Shown: piece by piece, positions 53,424 to 62,802 of the stretch
How positions within the stretch are numbered: position 1 is the stretch's first letter
Layout of the letters: each line of letters starts with the position of its first letter
Assembly: GCF_029167365.1 (NCBI RefSeq)
Contig: NZ_JARFNM010000001.1
Coordinates: forward strand, 310,001-374,000
Source of the DNA: Amygdalobacter nucleatus
GTDB taxonomy: Bacteria; Bacillota; Clostridia; Saccharofermentanales; Fastidiosipilaceae
DNA: 64,000 nucleotides
Direction: 5' to 3'
Translations under genes and position numbers: made by a program
Notes under the pieces: model-generated
Told to the model about the DNA's origin: nothing
Database searches by the model: none
What the model saw: the letters and a program-made list of their open reading frames with translations, nothing else

Positions 53424-55262
53424 ATGAGTGAATCACAAGCTAATTTACGTAATATCGCTATTATTGCTCATGTTGACCACGGTAAAACGACTTTGGTTGA
53501 CGCTATGTTGAAGCAATCAGGCAGTTTCCGTGATAACGAGACTGTCAGCAATTGTGTGATGGATTCCAACGACTTGGAACGTGAACGTGGTATTACAATT
53601 CTAGCTAAGAATACAGCCATTCAATATGACAAAACACGTATAAATATTGTTGATACGCCAGGCCACGCTGATTTCAGTGGTGAGGTTGAGCGTATCATGC
53701 AGATGGTCGATGCTGTTATCTTGATCGTTGATGCTTTCGATGGCCCAATGCCTCAGACACGTTTCGTTTTGTCCAAGGCTCTGAATATGGGATTGCCAGC
53801 TTTGGTTGTTATCAATAAGTGCGACCGCCCAGGCGCTGAGCCGGCTCGTGCTTTGGATGAAGTTTATGAGTTGTTCATGAACTTGGAAGCTAGCGATGAA
53901 CAGTTGGATTTCCCAGTTATTTATGCATCCGGTCGTGACGGCGTGGCTGCTTTAACACCAGAGGAGATCAAAGACGGTACAGCCAAGAATATTTTGCCGT
54001 TGTTGGACGCAATTGTTGAAAAGTTGCCATCTCCAAAGGGCGATCCGAATGCCCCAGCCCGTCTTTTAGTTTCTAACGTCGAGGCCAATGCTTATCTTGG
54101 CCGTTTGGCAATTGGTAAGATTGACCAAGGTACTTTGAAGACAGGTCAAGAGATTATCGTTGGGCGTTTTGGCGAAAGTACAGTTAGAAAAGCACGTATC
54201 AACAAATTGATGCGTTACATGGCTTTGAAAGAAGTAGAAATAGAACAAGCTGAAACTGGCGAGATTGTCTGCTTGGCTGGTATTGAGAATATCAATATCG
54301 GTGATACGATTTGTGAAAATGAAAATGTTGAATTGTTGCCATTCGTTGCAATCGAAGAGCCAACAATTGCCATGAATTTCATGGTCAACGACAGCCCGTT
54401 TGCTGGCCAAGATGGTAAGTATTTGATGAGCCGTCACTTATCCGCTCGCTTGGAGAAAGAGATGGAACGTAACGTGGCTATGCGTTTGGAATACACTGAT
54501 TCACCAGATCGCTTCATAGTTAAGGGACGTGGGGAGTTGTCCTTGTCAATTCTGATTGAGACAATGCGCCGTGAAGGTTACGAGTTCCAAGTTGGTAAGC
54601 CAGAAGTTATTCTCAAGCATACAGATGAGGGTGTTTTGGAGCCAATGGAAGACTTGTTCATCGATGTGCCGGACGATTATGTGGGCGCTGTTATTCAAAA
54701 GTTGGGTGAGCGTAAAGGTGAGCTCAAGGACATGCATCCAATTCAAAACGGCTATACACGCATGACTTTCCATATTTCATCCCGTGCTTTAATTGGTTAT
54801 CGTTCTGAGTTCATGACTGATACACGTGGTAATGGTGTTATGAACACGTTAATTAGTGGCTATGAGCCATGGAAGGGCGAAATTGAAACACGTAAACATG
54901 GTGTGATTGTTGCCTGGGAGACTGGTGAAGCTGTTACCTATGGCCTTTACAATGCGCAAGAACGTGGCGTTCTGTTCATCGATGCTGGTGTTCAGGTTTA
55001 TGAAGGTGAAATTGTGGGTAAGACACCAAAGCCAGAAGATGTTGTAGTCAATGTCTGCAAGAAAAAACACGTTACAAATATGCGTGCTGCTGGTTCAGAT
55101 GATGCTTTGAGATTGACAGGTCGTATGGATTTAAGCTTGGAGCAATGCCTTGAACTTATCAATGATGATGAATTGGTTGAAGTTACACCGTTAAATATTC
55201 GTTTGCGTAAAAAGATTTTGAGCACTGACTTAAGAGCTAAACAACGCGCGAAAACAAAGTAA
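53424..55262 (+). CDS. typA: Translational GTPase TypA/BipA
   Basis: A 612-residue ribosome-binding GTPase. The G domain has [16 protein letters not shown], the switch [27 protein letters not shown] and [15 protein letters not shown]-Tu-like domain II, EF-G-like domains III and V, and the BipA-specific C-terminus with [20 protein letters not shown] follow. Length is normal. A short GACTAA/TTAGTC inverted repeat (53331-53346) lies in the 165-base gap after der; no strong promoter is obvious. The ribosome site is weak. Confidence 0.97.
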   Translation: MSESQANLRNIAIIAHVDHGKTTLVDAMLKQSGSFRDNETVSNCVMDSNDLERERGITILAKNTAIQYDKTRINIVDTPGHADFSGEVERIMQMVDAVILIVDAFDGPMPQTRFVLSKALNMGLPALVVINKCDRPGAEPARALDEVYELFMNLEASDEQLDFPVIYASGRDGVAALTPEEIKDGTAKNILPLLDAIVEKLPSPKGDPNAPARLLVSNVEANAYLGRLAIGKIDQGTLKTGQEIIVGRFGESTVRKARINKLMRYMALKEVEIEQAETGEIVCLAGIENINIGDTICENENVELLPFVAIEEPTIAMNFMVNDSPFAGQDGKYLMSRHLSARLEKEMERNVAMRLEYTDSPDRFIVKGRGELSLSILIETMRREGYEFQVGKPEVILKHTDEGVLEPMEDLFIDVPDDYVGAVIQKLGERKGELKDMHPIQNGYTRMTFHISSRALIGYRSEFMTDTRGNGVMNTLISGYEPWKGEIETRKHGVIVAWETGEAVTYGLYNAQERGVLFIDAGVQVYEGEIVGKTPKPEDVVVNVCKKKHVTNMRAAGSDDALRLTGRMDLSLEQCLELINDDELVEVTPLNIRLRKKILSTDLRAKQRAKTK

Positions 55263-55313
55263 TTTAGTGACTGCTAACTTTAGCTAGCCTGGCTATAAGA
55301 GAAAGGAAGCAAA

Positions 55314-56627
55314 ATGCTCTCTAGAAAAATAAGAACAACTTTTAGTGGTTTATTTATTGTTTGTCTTTTGTTGATAGCTGTGGTATTTGGCTTGATGTTT
55401 GGTTATAGAGTCGTGCTTAAGCAAAAGACACGCTATGACTATATGGAGCAGATTGCCAAGCAACAGGATTTCATTCAAGATCAGGTTGATACGCAATTTG
55501 CTAAAGAGTTAGCAGACAAGAAACGTGAAGCAAAGGGCGAGCATAAGCTGAGTGAGGCTGAGCTGGCTAAGTTGGAAGAGAACAAGCTTAAAGCTTATAA
55601 AGAGAAGCTTAAGGCCTGGAAAAAAGAGAAGAAAATTCCTCTATCTTATGCTGTGCCTATCAAAGGTGAAGAAGGCTTGAAGCCTGTTTTCATCGACTTT
55701 GGTGATGCAAGTAAGCAGATAGCGGCTAAGTTGGAGAGTCAGGGCTTAATTAAGTCCAAGACGGTTTTTCAGGTTCTGTCTAAGTTGAACGGTTTCGATG
55801 GTAACTACCAATACGGCACACACTATCTAAGACCAAATATGGGCTATGATGAGCTGATGTTTACATTGACTTTGAAGCCTGATCGGGTCTTAGTTGTTAT
55901 CCCAGAAGGCAGTACCTATATTGATATTAAGAATATTTTGCGTAAATCAGGTATTTCATTCAATGAGGCCAAGATGGACAAACTGATGAATTCACCAGAA
56001 AAGTTTGAACATTTTGATTTCTTGGATGGCATTAAGCGTACTCCAGGCCGCAATTTCTTGTTAGATGGCTATCTGTTCCCAGATTCATACTATTTCGATT
56101 GCAATGCGAGCGAGATTAGTATCTTGAGTACGCTACTTAACAATACACATTACAAGCTGTTAGATCAGTATTATGAACGGGCTAACACTTTGAACATGAC
56201 GATGGATCAGGTGATAATTTTAGCTAGTATCATTCAAAAAGAGTCGTCTGTTTCGCAAGAGATGTACAAAGTTAGCCGTGTTTTTAGCAATCGTTTGGCT
56301 AAGGGTATTGCTTTAGAGTCGTGTGCTACGATTAACTATCTGAGACAGCAAGAGAGATTGGAGCCTGTGTTCTTGGTCAAAGATAATGATTTGAATCGTG
56401 AGTCAGCCTACAATACTTACAAAAATCCAGGCTTAACCCCAGGCCCTATCTGTAATCCTGGCGCTGAGGCAATTTCAGCAGCTTTGTATCCAGACACTTC
56501 AGCTGAAAGTCGAAATTATCTCTATTTCTGTGCAGCTGGTAAGACAGGTCGCAACGTGTTTGCCAATACTTTGCAGGAACATCAGGCTAATATTGAGAAA
56601 TACTTGGAACCACTAAACGGTAATTAA
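55314..56627 (+). CDS. mltG: Endolytic murein transglycosylase MltG
   Basis: A 437-residue membrane-anchored lytic transglycosylase (YceG family). The single N-terminal helix is at about 12-34. A Lys/Glu-rich coiled stretch covers 60-115, longer than usual. The catalytic domain has VVIPEGSTYIDIKNILRKSG, the catalytic Glu in ILASIIQKESSV, and YNTYKNPGLTPGPICNPG, a family hallmark. It cuts nascent glycan strands near the membrane. ATG 55314 has GAAAGGAAG before it. It lies 51 bases after typA and 23 before the U32 peptidase gene, likely in one operon. Confidence 0.94.
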   Translation: MLSRKIRTTFSGLFIVCLLLIAVVFGLMFGYRVVLKQKTRYDYMEQIAKQQDFIQDQVDTQFAKELADKKREAKGEHKLSEAELAKLEENKLKAYKEKLKAWKKEKKIPLSYAVPIKGEEGLKPVFIDFGDASKQIAAKLESQGLIKSKTVFQVLSKLNGFDGNYQYGTHYLRPNMGYDELMFTLTLKPDRVLVVIPEGSTYIDIKNILRKSGISFNEAKMDKLMNSPEKFEHFDFLDGIKRTPGRNFLLDGYLFPDSYYFDCNASEISILSTLLNNTHYKLLDQYYERANTLNMTMDQVIILASIIQKESSVSQEMYKVSRVFSNRLAKGIALESCATINYLRQQERLEPVFLVKDNDLNRESAYNTYKNPGLTPGPICNPGAEAISAALYPDTSAESRNYLYFCAAGKTGRNVFANTLQEHQANIEKYLEPLNGN

Positions 56628-56650
56628 GCTAAGTAGGAGAGGATTTAAGC

Positions 56651-58102
56651 ATGCAAAAAAAGCGTGGTGCTTGGCGTGGACCAATTGAGTTATTAGCTCC
56701 AGCTGGCAATATGGAAAAGTTGAAAGCGGCTGTTCTCTATGGCACTGATGCTGTTTACATGGCTGGTCAGGCGTTTGGCTTGCGTGCTTTTAGCAAAAAT
56801 TTCACCACCGATGAGATGTTTCAGGCTAGACAATATTGCACAGAGCATGGCGTTAAAATGTATATCACATGCAATATCATGGCCCATCCTTCACATATGG
56901 CGGAATTGGATTCGTATATTAATTTCCTAAAAGAACTCAAGCCAGATGGCGTGATAATTTCAGATCCTGGTGTCTTGCTACGTTTCAATGAATTAGCGCC
57001 AGAATTAGAGAAACATATTTCTACTCAAGCATCTACAACTAATGCCCAAGGCTGCTTATTTTGGTGGGCCAATGGCGCAAAGCGCATTGTTTTGGCACGC
57101 GAATTGTCTTTGGAAGATATTCAGAGTATTGCTGAATCTATTCCAGCTGATATGACGCTTGAGGCCTTTGTTCACGGGGCAATGTGTATGGCTTATTCTG
57201 GTCGTTGCTTGCTTTCTAATATGTTGACTGGCCGTGGGGCTAATCAAGGGGAGTGTGCGCAAATTTGCCGTTGGGAATATAAATTAATTGAGCAGAAGCG
57301 TTTGCAAAAGACTTTACATAACGGCGAAAAGCCAGAGGAAAATTATCAGTTCTCATTAGAAGAAGATCAGCACGGGACGTATTTTCTGTCCAGCAAAGAT
57401 TTGTGCATGATTGAGCATATCCCAGAGATGGTGGAAGCTGGTATCACTAGCTTTAAGATTGAGGGTCGCATGAAAGGTGCTTACTATGTGGCTATGACTA
57501 TTCGTGCTTATCGTAAGGCTTTGGATAGCTATCTAGCTGATCCTGAACATTATGTGTTTGAGCCTGAATGCTTGAATGAGCTTAAGCAGATGACGCATCG
57601 TGAGTATGGGACAGGTTTTTACTTCAAAGCTCCACAAGAACAAGCGCAGGTGGCGAAAGATGAGAGCTACCAGAAAGAAGCGACAATAGCCGGCATTGTT
57701 ATGCGTGATTTAGAGGCAAGTGAATTTGCAAGTCCTGAAGCTGGCCTAATGCCTTTGGAGGAGTTTGTAGTAAAGACAGCTAGCTTAGGCAAAAGGAAGC
57801 AGCGTGAGCTTAAGAAGTTAGAATTGTTAGATGATGCCACGCATGAGCTTGAGGAAGAGGGAGTTTTGCCAGTTGGTCGCTATGCCTTATTGGAGGAGCG
57901 TAATTTCGTTGACATTGGTGAGGTGTTGGAGTTTGTGTTGCCAAGAGGTCCGATTTTGACATACCAAGTTGAAGCTCTCTATGATTCTAATGGTCGTAAA
58001 CAAGCTAGAATCCGCCATGCTAAAGAAATGTTTTATCTTGCAATTCCTGCCAATTGGCCCAAATTACCAGCCGGCACGTTTGTTAGGAAGAAAGATGGTT
58101 AA
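56651..58102 (+). CDS. U32 family protein (tRNA hydroxylation TrhP-like)
   Basis: A 483-residue U32 protein. It opens with IELLAPAGNMEKLKAAVLYG and has the U32 signature region FVHGAMCMAYSGRCLLSNML, then GECAQICRWEY, whose cysteines probably bind an iron-sulfur cluster or metal. In Bacillus the yrrN/yrrO pair (TrhP1/TrhP2) takes part in 5-hydroxyuridine formation on tRNA. Here a single full-length gene follows mltG, which matches the yrr neighbourhood. It could instead be a related U32 member such as RlhA. Ribosome site: AGTAGGAGAGG. Confidence 0.88.
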   Translation: MQKKRGAWRGPIELLAPAGNMEKLKAAVLYGTDAVYMAGQAFGLRAFSKNFTTDEMFQARQYCTEHGVKMYITCNIMAHPSHMAELDSYINFLKELKPDGVIISDPGVLLRFNELAPELEKHISTQASTTNAQGCLFWWANGAKRIVLARELSLEDIQSIAESIPADMTLEAFVHGAMCMAYSGRCLLSNMLTGRGANQGECAQICRWEYKLIEQKRLQKTLHNGEKPEENYQFSLEEDQHGTYFLSSKDLCMIEHIPEMVEAGITSFKIEGRMKGAYYVAMTIRAYRKALDSYLADPEHYVFEPECLNELKQMTHREYGTGFYFKAPQEQAQVAKDESYQKEATIAGIVMRDLEASEFASPEAGLMPLEEFVVKTASLGKRKQRELKKLELLDDATHELEEEGVLPVGRYALLEERNFVDIGEVLEFVLPRGPILTYQVEALYDSNGRKQARIRHAKEMFYLAIPANWPKLPAGTFVRKKDG

Positions 58103-58154
58103 CTATTTTTGATATAGGTGTCTGGCTACCGTTAAAGGTGGAGCATTAAAGTGA

Positions 58155-58177
58155 AGAGAGGGTAAAACCTCTCTTTT
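58155..58177 (+). terminator. Intrinsic terminator after the U32 gene
   Basis: AAGAGAGG (58155-58162) pairs with CCTCTCTT (58168-58175) around a TAAAA loop, with Ts following. It ends the typA-mltG-U32 transcript. Confidence 0.9.
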
Positions 58178-58287
58178 TACATTAATCAAATGACAACAGG
58201 CAATACCATAGCCTTTTTGCATTTCATGTCCGTGTGTCAAATTCCCCAATAAGCACTATAATTAAGTCAAAAAACAGGGCAGCCAAT

Positions 58288-61200
58288 ATGCACATCGTAG
58301 CCGGAGCAGATAAATTTCAGATACTTGATTACATGACTGATGCAGTTTGCCAATTAAGGCAGAAGAAGCAGTTTAAGCCTATTTTTGTGATAGTCCCAGA
58401 AAACCGTAAATTACTGTTAGAGCAGAACTTATTATCCAAAGCTGGTGGACAACTATTTTTTACCGAAGTTCTGTCGATTAAACGCCTCGCATACCGCTTG
58501 TTCAAAGAAACTTTAGCGTGCCAAATGAAAGCTGTCAGCAATGAATTAGCCAGCTTGTTAGTTTACATCCATGTGCAGACGATTAAATCAGAACAAGCTA
58601 GCCAAGAAGAGGCTAACTATGCAGCCTTGTCGAGCTTCTTCCATAAGCCAGAATACATGCAGAAATTGCTGACCACAGAAGCAGATTTAAGGCGCTTTCA
58701 GCTGAATTTAACAGACATCATTACAGCTTTAGCCAAATTTAAGACGGCCAAAGCTGACAAGCTTCGTAAGAAATTGACCGCTTTACAAGATTTGAGTACA
58801 GCTTATCAGACGGCATTAGAGACTGAGAATTTAACCGATTCAGTTGGCATAGTTGCCGCCTTAATTAATTTGCTGAAACAGTATCGCCAATTTAAAGAAA
58901 AACAGGGTGACAGCTTCGAGGCAACCTTAAAACGCTTAAGCTTTTTAGATAACAGTGCTTTCTATTTTTACGGCTTTGCAGAAGATAATTTTATTACCCG
59001 TCAAGAATGGACGCTTTTAGAGGAACTATCTAAGCTAGGCGTGGATTTATGCTTGAGTGTCAGCTTGCCGAATATTGCTGCCAATTATCCCAAAATAGCA
59101 ACTTTACGAGCTGAATTTGAGTTTGTCCAAGCCAATTATTCTTACTATTATCAGCCTAATTTGCGTAATTTAGGCAGCGACAAGTGCTTAGATTTCTTTC
59201 AACATTTACCTATTAAGGCTGCCAATGTGTATCAAGCGGGAATTAGAGCGTGCCTGGAACTATTAAGCTTGCCGGCATTAGGTAAATTAGAATGCACATA
59301 CCTTATCCCAAATTATGATTTGAATCAGGCAGCAATAGAGGCTAAACTCTGTGATTTACAGGTCCCACAAGCTACCAGTGAAGCTGTACAGAAGACGGCG
59401 CTTGAGGCTACCTTTCAAACTTCCAAAAAAGCTACATGCGAGCTTAATAACGGAACTAAATTAGCGCCTGAACAAGCTAAGCTAGCCAAGTGGCCAGCGC
59501 CATTAAACAGGCAGCTAAATTTGAAACAAACAAGCGACAAATTAAGCATTTATCGTGCAATTTTGCGCGAACTAGAATTAAATTGCACTGGGCCAAATGC
59601 AAAAAACAAATTCTCAGATTGTGCCATCTTATTCTCTAACTACGCTGAGGATAGTGCGGAATTTTTGAGCGTTGCAGCAGACTTTAATTTGCCAATATAT
59701 TTAGCGGAAGAACAGGCCCAAAGTTCTATTTTGAGCAGCTATTTGGATAAACTATGGCAGATACTCAAATATGGCTTGAATAGAGAGACGGTTTTAGCCT
59801 TTTTGCATTCGCCTTTGTGGAAAAATAAACATTACGATTTGGCAAATTATGAAAATTACCTACTGAGCCATGACTTGAACTACCGCAGATTGCTTGGCCC
59901 GTTTCGCAAACTTACTGATTTTTTAGCTATAGATCTAGCAAAAAACAGTTTAGATTGCCTAATGGAAGTAGAAGCTGGCAAGATAAGCGAAGAAATACTG
60001 TGGCCACTTAGCAAATTGCAAAAAAATTTGCAAAAAGCGAAAACGCGCGGCGAAAGACTAAAGGCCATTTTACGCTATTTACAAGACAGCGCACTAGCTG
60101 AACGCATATATCTCCTAAGCCAAGATTTAACTAATAGTGAAAACGCTTTATTAAGACAAGCTGGCGAGACTTTGCAGGCAGCTTTTCAGAAGTTCATCAA
60201 GCATTATGGCGAGCTATTAAAATACAGTTATGACTTACAGCATGAAAGCTTGATTGACTTTCTTAATAGCTTGGAACTTGACTTTAAGACTATGGAGTTT
60301 AATCTCTTACCAAGTTTTGGTCTTCAAATTTGGGTGAGTGGGGCTGAAAAAGCTGCTTACATGCGCTTTAAGGTGATTTATTTAATTAACTTTGCGCAAG
60401 TAAATGATTTGGTTAATCAGATGCAGTCAGGTGTATTTAGCTTAGAAGATTTGGAATTGTTAGCTAGCTATGAAGCTGAGTTAGGAAAGACTAGAAACGC
60501 TTTGGCGTTCAACAATGCAATTTCAGCCTTTGATACAAGTTCAGCTAGTCAACGCCAGCTATTATGCTTTTTGTATGCGAACTTAATTCTGCCAGCTGAA
60601 GTGACAATCTGTCAGTTTACAAATGAAGCCAATACTTGGCCGATGCAGCTTGCCAGCCTGCCAGGTGTTGAAGTGCAAAATGTGGCGAATGAGAGCCTGA
60701 ATGAAGCGAAAGATAGCCTGAATGAAGCGAAAGATAGCCTGAATGAAGCGAAAGATAGCCTGAATGAAGCGAAAGATAGCCTAAATGAAGCAGAAGCTAG
60801 CTTAACTCATAAGCAAACAACGACAAAGGCTTTATTAAGTAGTGATTATTTACAGGCTAACAGCGAGTTAATTAAGCAATTAGCTAAGCTGGATTTGCAA
60901 GCTAAGCAGGCTGTAAAACAGTCTAAAACTTGGCAAACTTTGTGGCATAACTATCTGTCAGCATATGAATTATGTGCCGTAAGTGAACAAATGTATCCGA
61001 AGCGTAAGTTCCGTTTGGCAATTTTGGAGTTTCTCAACTTTGCTAAACAAACTTGTCAGGCCCTCCAAGAAGTTTCTGTTCCTGAAAATCAAGTCACGCC
61101 AGAGCCAACGCCAGAGACTACGACAGATGTCATGCCAGAAACTAAGGAAAATGCCACGACTGAGGCTCTAACGGAAGCTATGACAGACGCTAGTAACAAT

Positions 61201-62802
61201 ATAGAAACAGAGTGGCAGTTAGGGTCGGAAATAAACTTGTTAAGGATGGAACAATCTGAGAAACAACTTGATTTTGCCTTGCTTAAACGTTTGTTAGCTA
61301 ACCGTTATACATTTTCAATCAACCAGCTTGAAACATATCGGCAAAATCCATTCGTCTTTTTCTGCCGCTACCTTTTAGGCTTACAAGAAGCTAACAGCAT
61401 ATCCAAATCTGCCCGTAACTACGGCATATTGTTGCATGCTTTTGCCGAATTAGCCGTTAAGACATTCTATTTAACGAGCTACAAATTAAGTGAACAGGCG
61501 ATAGACATTGATCACCTAAATGAATTGGCACAAACTTTAGATATTTCCGCTTTGCAAGCTTATTTACAAACCAGCCTGAAAGAACCTTTTACAGCAACTT
61601 TGCCTTTATCTAAAACAAATGACATGACAGCCAAGATAGCTAAGATTTATCAGGCGCTGACAGCACCGTATCTTTACGATTACCAACCGAGTATCAGCTT
61701 ATTGGAGTTTATGAAGCAGACTGAATCTGAGCGCGTTGAACAAGCTAGCCTCAATAATTTGGCCGCTAGTTTGGAAACTCTCAAAGCCAAGCAGGCTACT
61801 AAACGCATGTTCGTTCAACAAATCTGGCAAAATCTGGAGAAAACACGGGGCGAGAAGCTGGATCTAAACAGCCTGGTTTATCAAGAGGTGCTTTATCCGC
61901 AGCTCATTGATCAAGCGCTATATAGCTTGAAAAATATTTTGGGCCAGACGAGACAAGATGCAGAATACACGCTACCAACATATTTAGAGAAACGCTTTGA
62001 GTTACCTTTAGCAGATTCGAATTTAATCGCTAGCCTGAGCGCCGATTTGGCCCAAACAGCAAATTCAGATAAAGCAACAATTTTGGATAAGATGGAAATT
62101 TCAGATAAAGTTGCAATTTGTAAGGCCGCGCAGCTTCTTGGTAAGATTGACCGGGTGGACACAGCTTTTGATAGCAATTTCCAAGCGACAGACTTTGCTG
62201 TTATTGATTACAAGACAGGCTCTACAAAATTTGACTACGAACGCTTATTAGCCGGCTTTGACTTGCAGATGCCTTTGTACACGGCTTTAGTAAATAACAA
62301 GCTTAAAGTGAGCCAGGCGAGTTATCTTTATTTGAAGAATTTGTACGTGAATAAGTCCAAATCTGGCCTAGCTAGTAAGGCGCTAGACTTAGGGCCAAAC
62401 TTCTTTGCTCTGTCTAGAAATGCGCATGAATTAATCGCTAAACTTGAAGTGTGCAAAGAAGATAAGGCAAGTGATAAGTTCAAGCTAACTAGTTCTGATT
62501 TTGTTAGAAATAGCCAACTTTTGAATGATTTAGCAGATTATAGTTTGCATTTGAGTCAGGCCTCTTTAGTTGATATTTTGGCCGCCAAATTCCCTTATCT
62601 GCCGATTTTAGGAGCTGATGGAACGGGGAATTTACCATTTCAGTGCCTAGCTAAATATGACCTTGCCAGTGGCGCATATCGCTATATGGCAAGCGAAAGA
62701 GCAAATAGCAAAGGCAAGAAAAACAGCGCTTTAACGAAGTTGGAGGCAGCTTTGCAAGCTTGGCAAAACAGATTAAATCAGGAGGCGAATTTAGATGAGT
62801 GA
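58288..62802 (+). CDS. addB: AddB-like helicase-nuclease subunit (PD-(D/E)XK)
   Basis: A 1504-residue protein. The N-terminal inactive helicase half has FVIVPENRKLLLEQNLL and the family segment LSFLDNSAFYFYGFAEDNFI. The C-terminal RecB-like nuclease has GKIDRVDTAF, VIDYKTG and LQMPLYTALV, so the catalytic Asp, Asp and Lys and a Gln are present. Walker A is not recognisable: the start reads MHIVAGADKF where AddB has GxAGSGKT. The cysteine triad that holds the iron-sulfur cluster at the C-terminus is also lacking. Residues about 803-837 are a 7-residue repeat. ATG 58288 is preferred over GTG 58234 because CAGGG precedes it. It overlaps addA. Confidence 0.85.
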   Translation: MHIVAGADKFQILDYMTDAVCQLRQKKQFKPIFVIVPENRKLLLEQNLLSKAGGQLFFTEVLSIKRLAYRLFKETLACQMKAVSNELASLLVYIHVQTIKSEQASQEEANYAALSSFFHKPEYMQKLLTTEADLRRFQLNLTDIITALAKFKTAKADKLRKKLTALQDLSTAYQTALETENLTDSVGIVAALINLLKQYRQFKEKQGDSFEATLKRLSFLDNSAFYFYGFAEDNFITRQEWTLLEELSKLGVDLCLSVSLPNIAANYPKIATLRAEFEFVQANYSYYYQPNLRNLGSDKCLDFFQHLPIKAANVYQAGIRACLELLSLPALGKLECTYLIPNYDLNQAAIEAKLCDLQVPQATSEAVQKTALEATFQTSKKATCELNNGTKLAPEQAKLAKWPAPLNRQLNLKQTSDKLSIYRAILRELELNCTGPNAKNKFSDCAILFSNYAEDSAEFLSVAADFNLPIYLAEEQAQSSILSSYLDKLWQILKYGLNRETVLAFLHSPLWKNKHYDLANYENYLLSHDLNYRRLLGPFRKLTDFLAIDLAKNSLDCLMEVEAGKISEEILWPLSKLQKNLQKAKTRGERLKAILRYLQDSALAERIYLLSQDLTNSENALLRQAGETLQAAFQKFIKHYGELLKYSYDLQHESLIDFLNSLELDFKTMEFNLLPSFGLQIWVSGAEKAAYMRFKVIYLINFAQVNDLVNQMQSGVFSLEDLELLASYEAELGKTRNALAFNNAISAFDTSSASQRQLLCFLYANLILPAEVTICQFTNEANTWPMQLASLPGVEVQNVANESLNEAKDSLNEAKDSLNEAKDSLNEAKDSLNEAEASLTHKQTTTKALLSSDYLQANSELIKQLAKLDLQAKQAVKQSKTWQTLWHNYLSAYELCAVSEQMYPKRKFRLAILEFLNFAKQTCQALQEVSVPENQVTPEPTPETTTDVMPETKENATTEALTEAMTDASNNIETEWQLGSEINLLRMEQSEKQLDFALLKRLLANRYTFSINQLETYRQNPFVFFCRYLLGLQEANSISKSARNYGILLHAFAELAVKTFYLTSYKLSEQAIDIDHLNELAQTLDISALQAYLQTSLKEPFTATLPLSKTNDMTAKIAKIYQALTAPYLYDYQPSISLLEFMKQTESERVEQASLNNLAASLETLKAKQATKRMFVQQIWQNLEKTRGEKLDLNSLVYQEVLYPQLIDQALYSLKNILGQTRQDAEYTLPTYLEKRFELPLADSNLIASLSADLAQTANSDKATILDKMEISDKVAICKAAQLLGKIDRVDTAFDSNFQATDFAVIDYKTGSTKFDYERLLAGFDLQMPLYTALVNNKLKVSQASYLYLKNLYVNKSKSGLASKALDLGPNFFALSRNAHELIAKLEVCKEDKASDKFKLTSSDFVRNSQLLNDLADYSLHLSQASLVDILAAKFPYLPILGADGTGNLPFQCLAKYDLASGAYRYMASERANSKGKKNSALTKLEAALQAWQNRLNQEANLDE
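60694..60798 (+). repeat. 21-bp minisatellite within addB
   Basis: Four identical 21-bp copies (60694-60714, 60715-60735, 60736-60756, 60757-60777) and a fifth degenerate copy (60778-60798). Each encodes SLNEAKD. Being in multiples of three, copy-number change keeps the frame and only changes a charged linker in the protein. Confidence 0.95.

Noticed and set aside
58234-58287. GTG start of addB at 58234
   Set aside because: No ribosome site nearby. The added 18 residues do not resemble AddB N-termini, while ATG 58288 starts directly at the conserved region.
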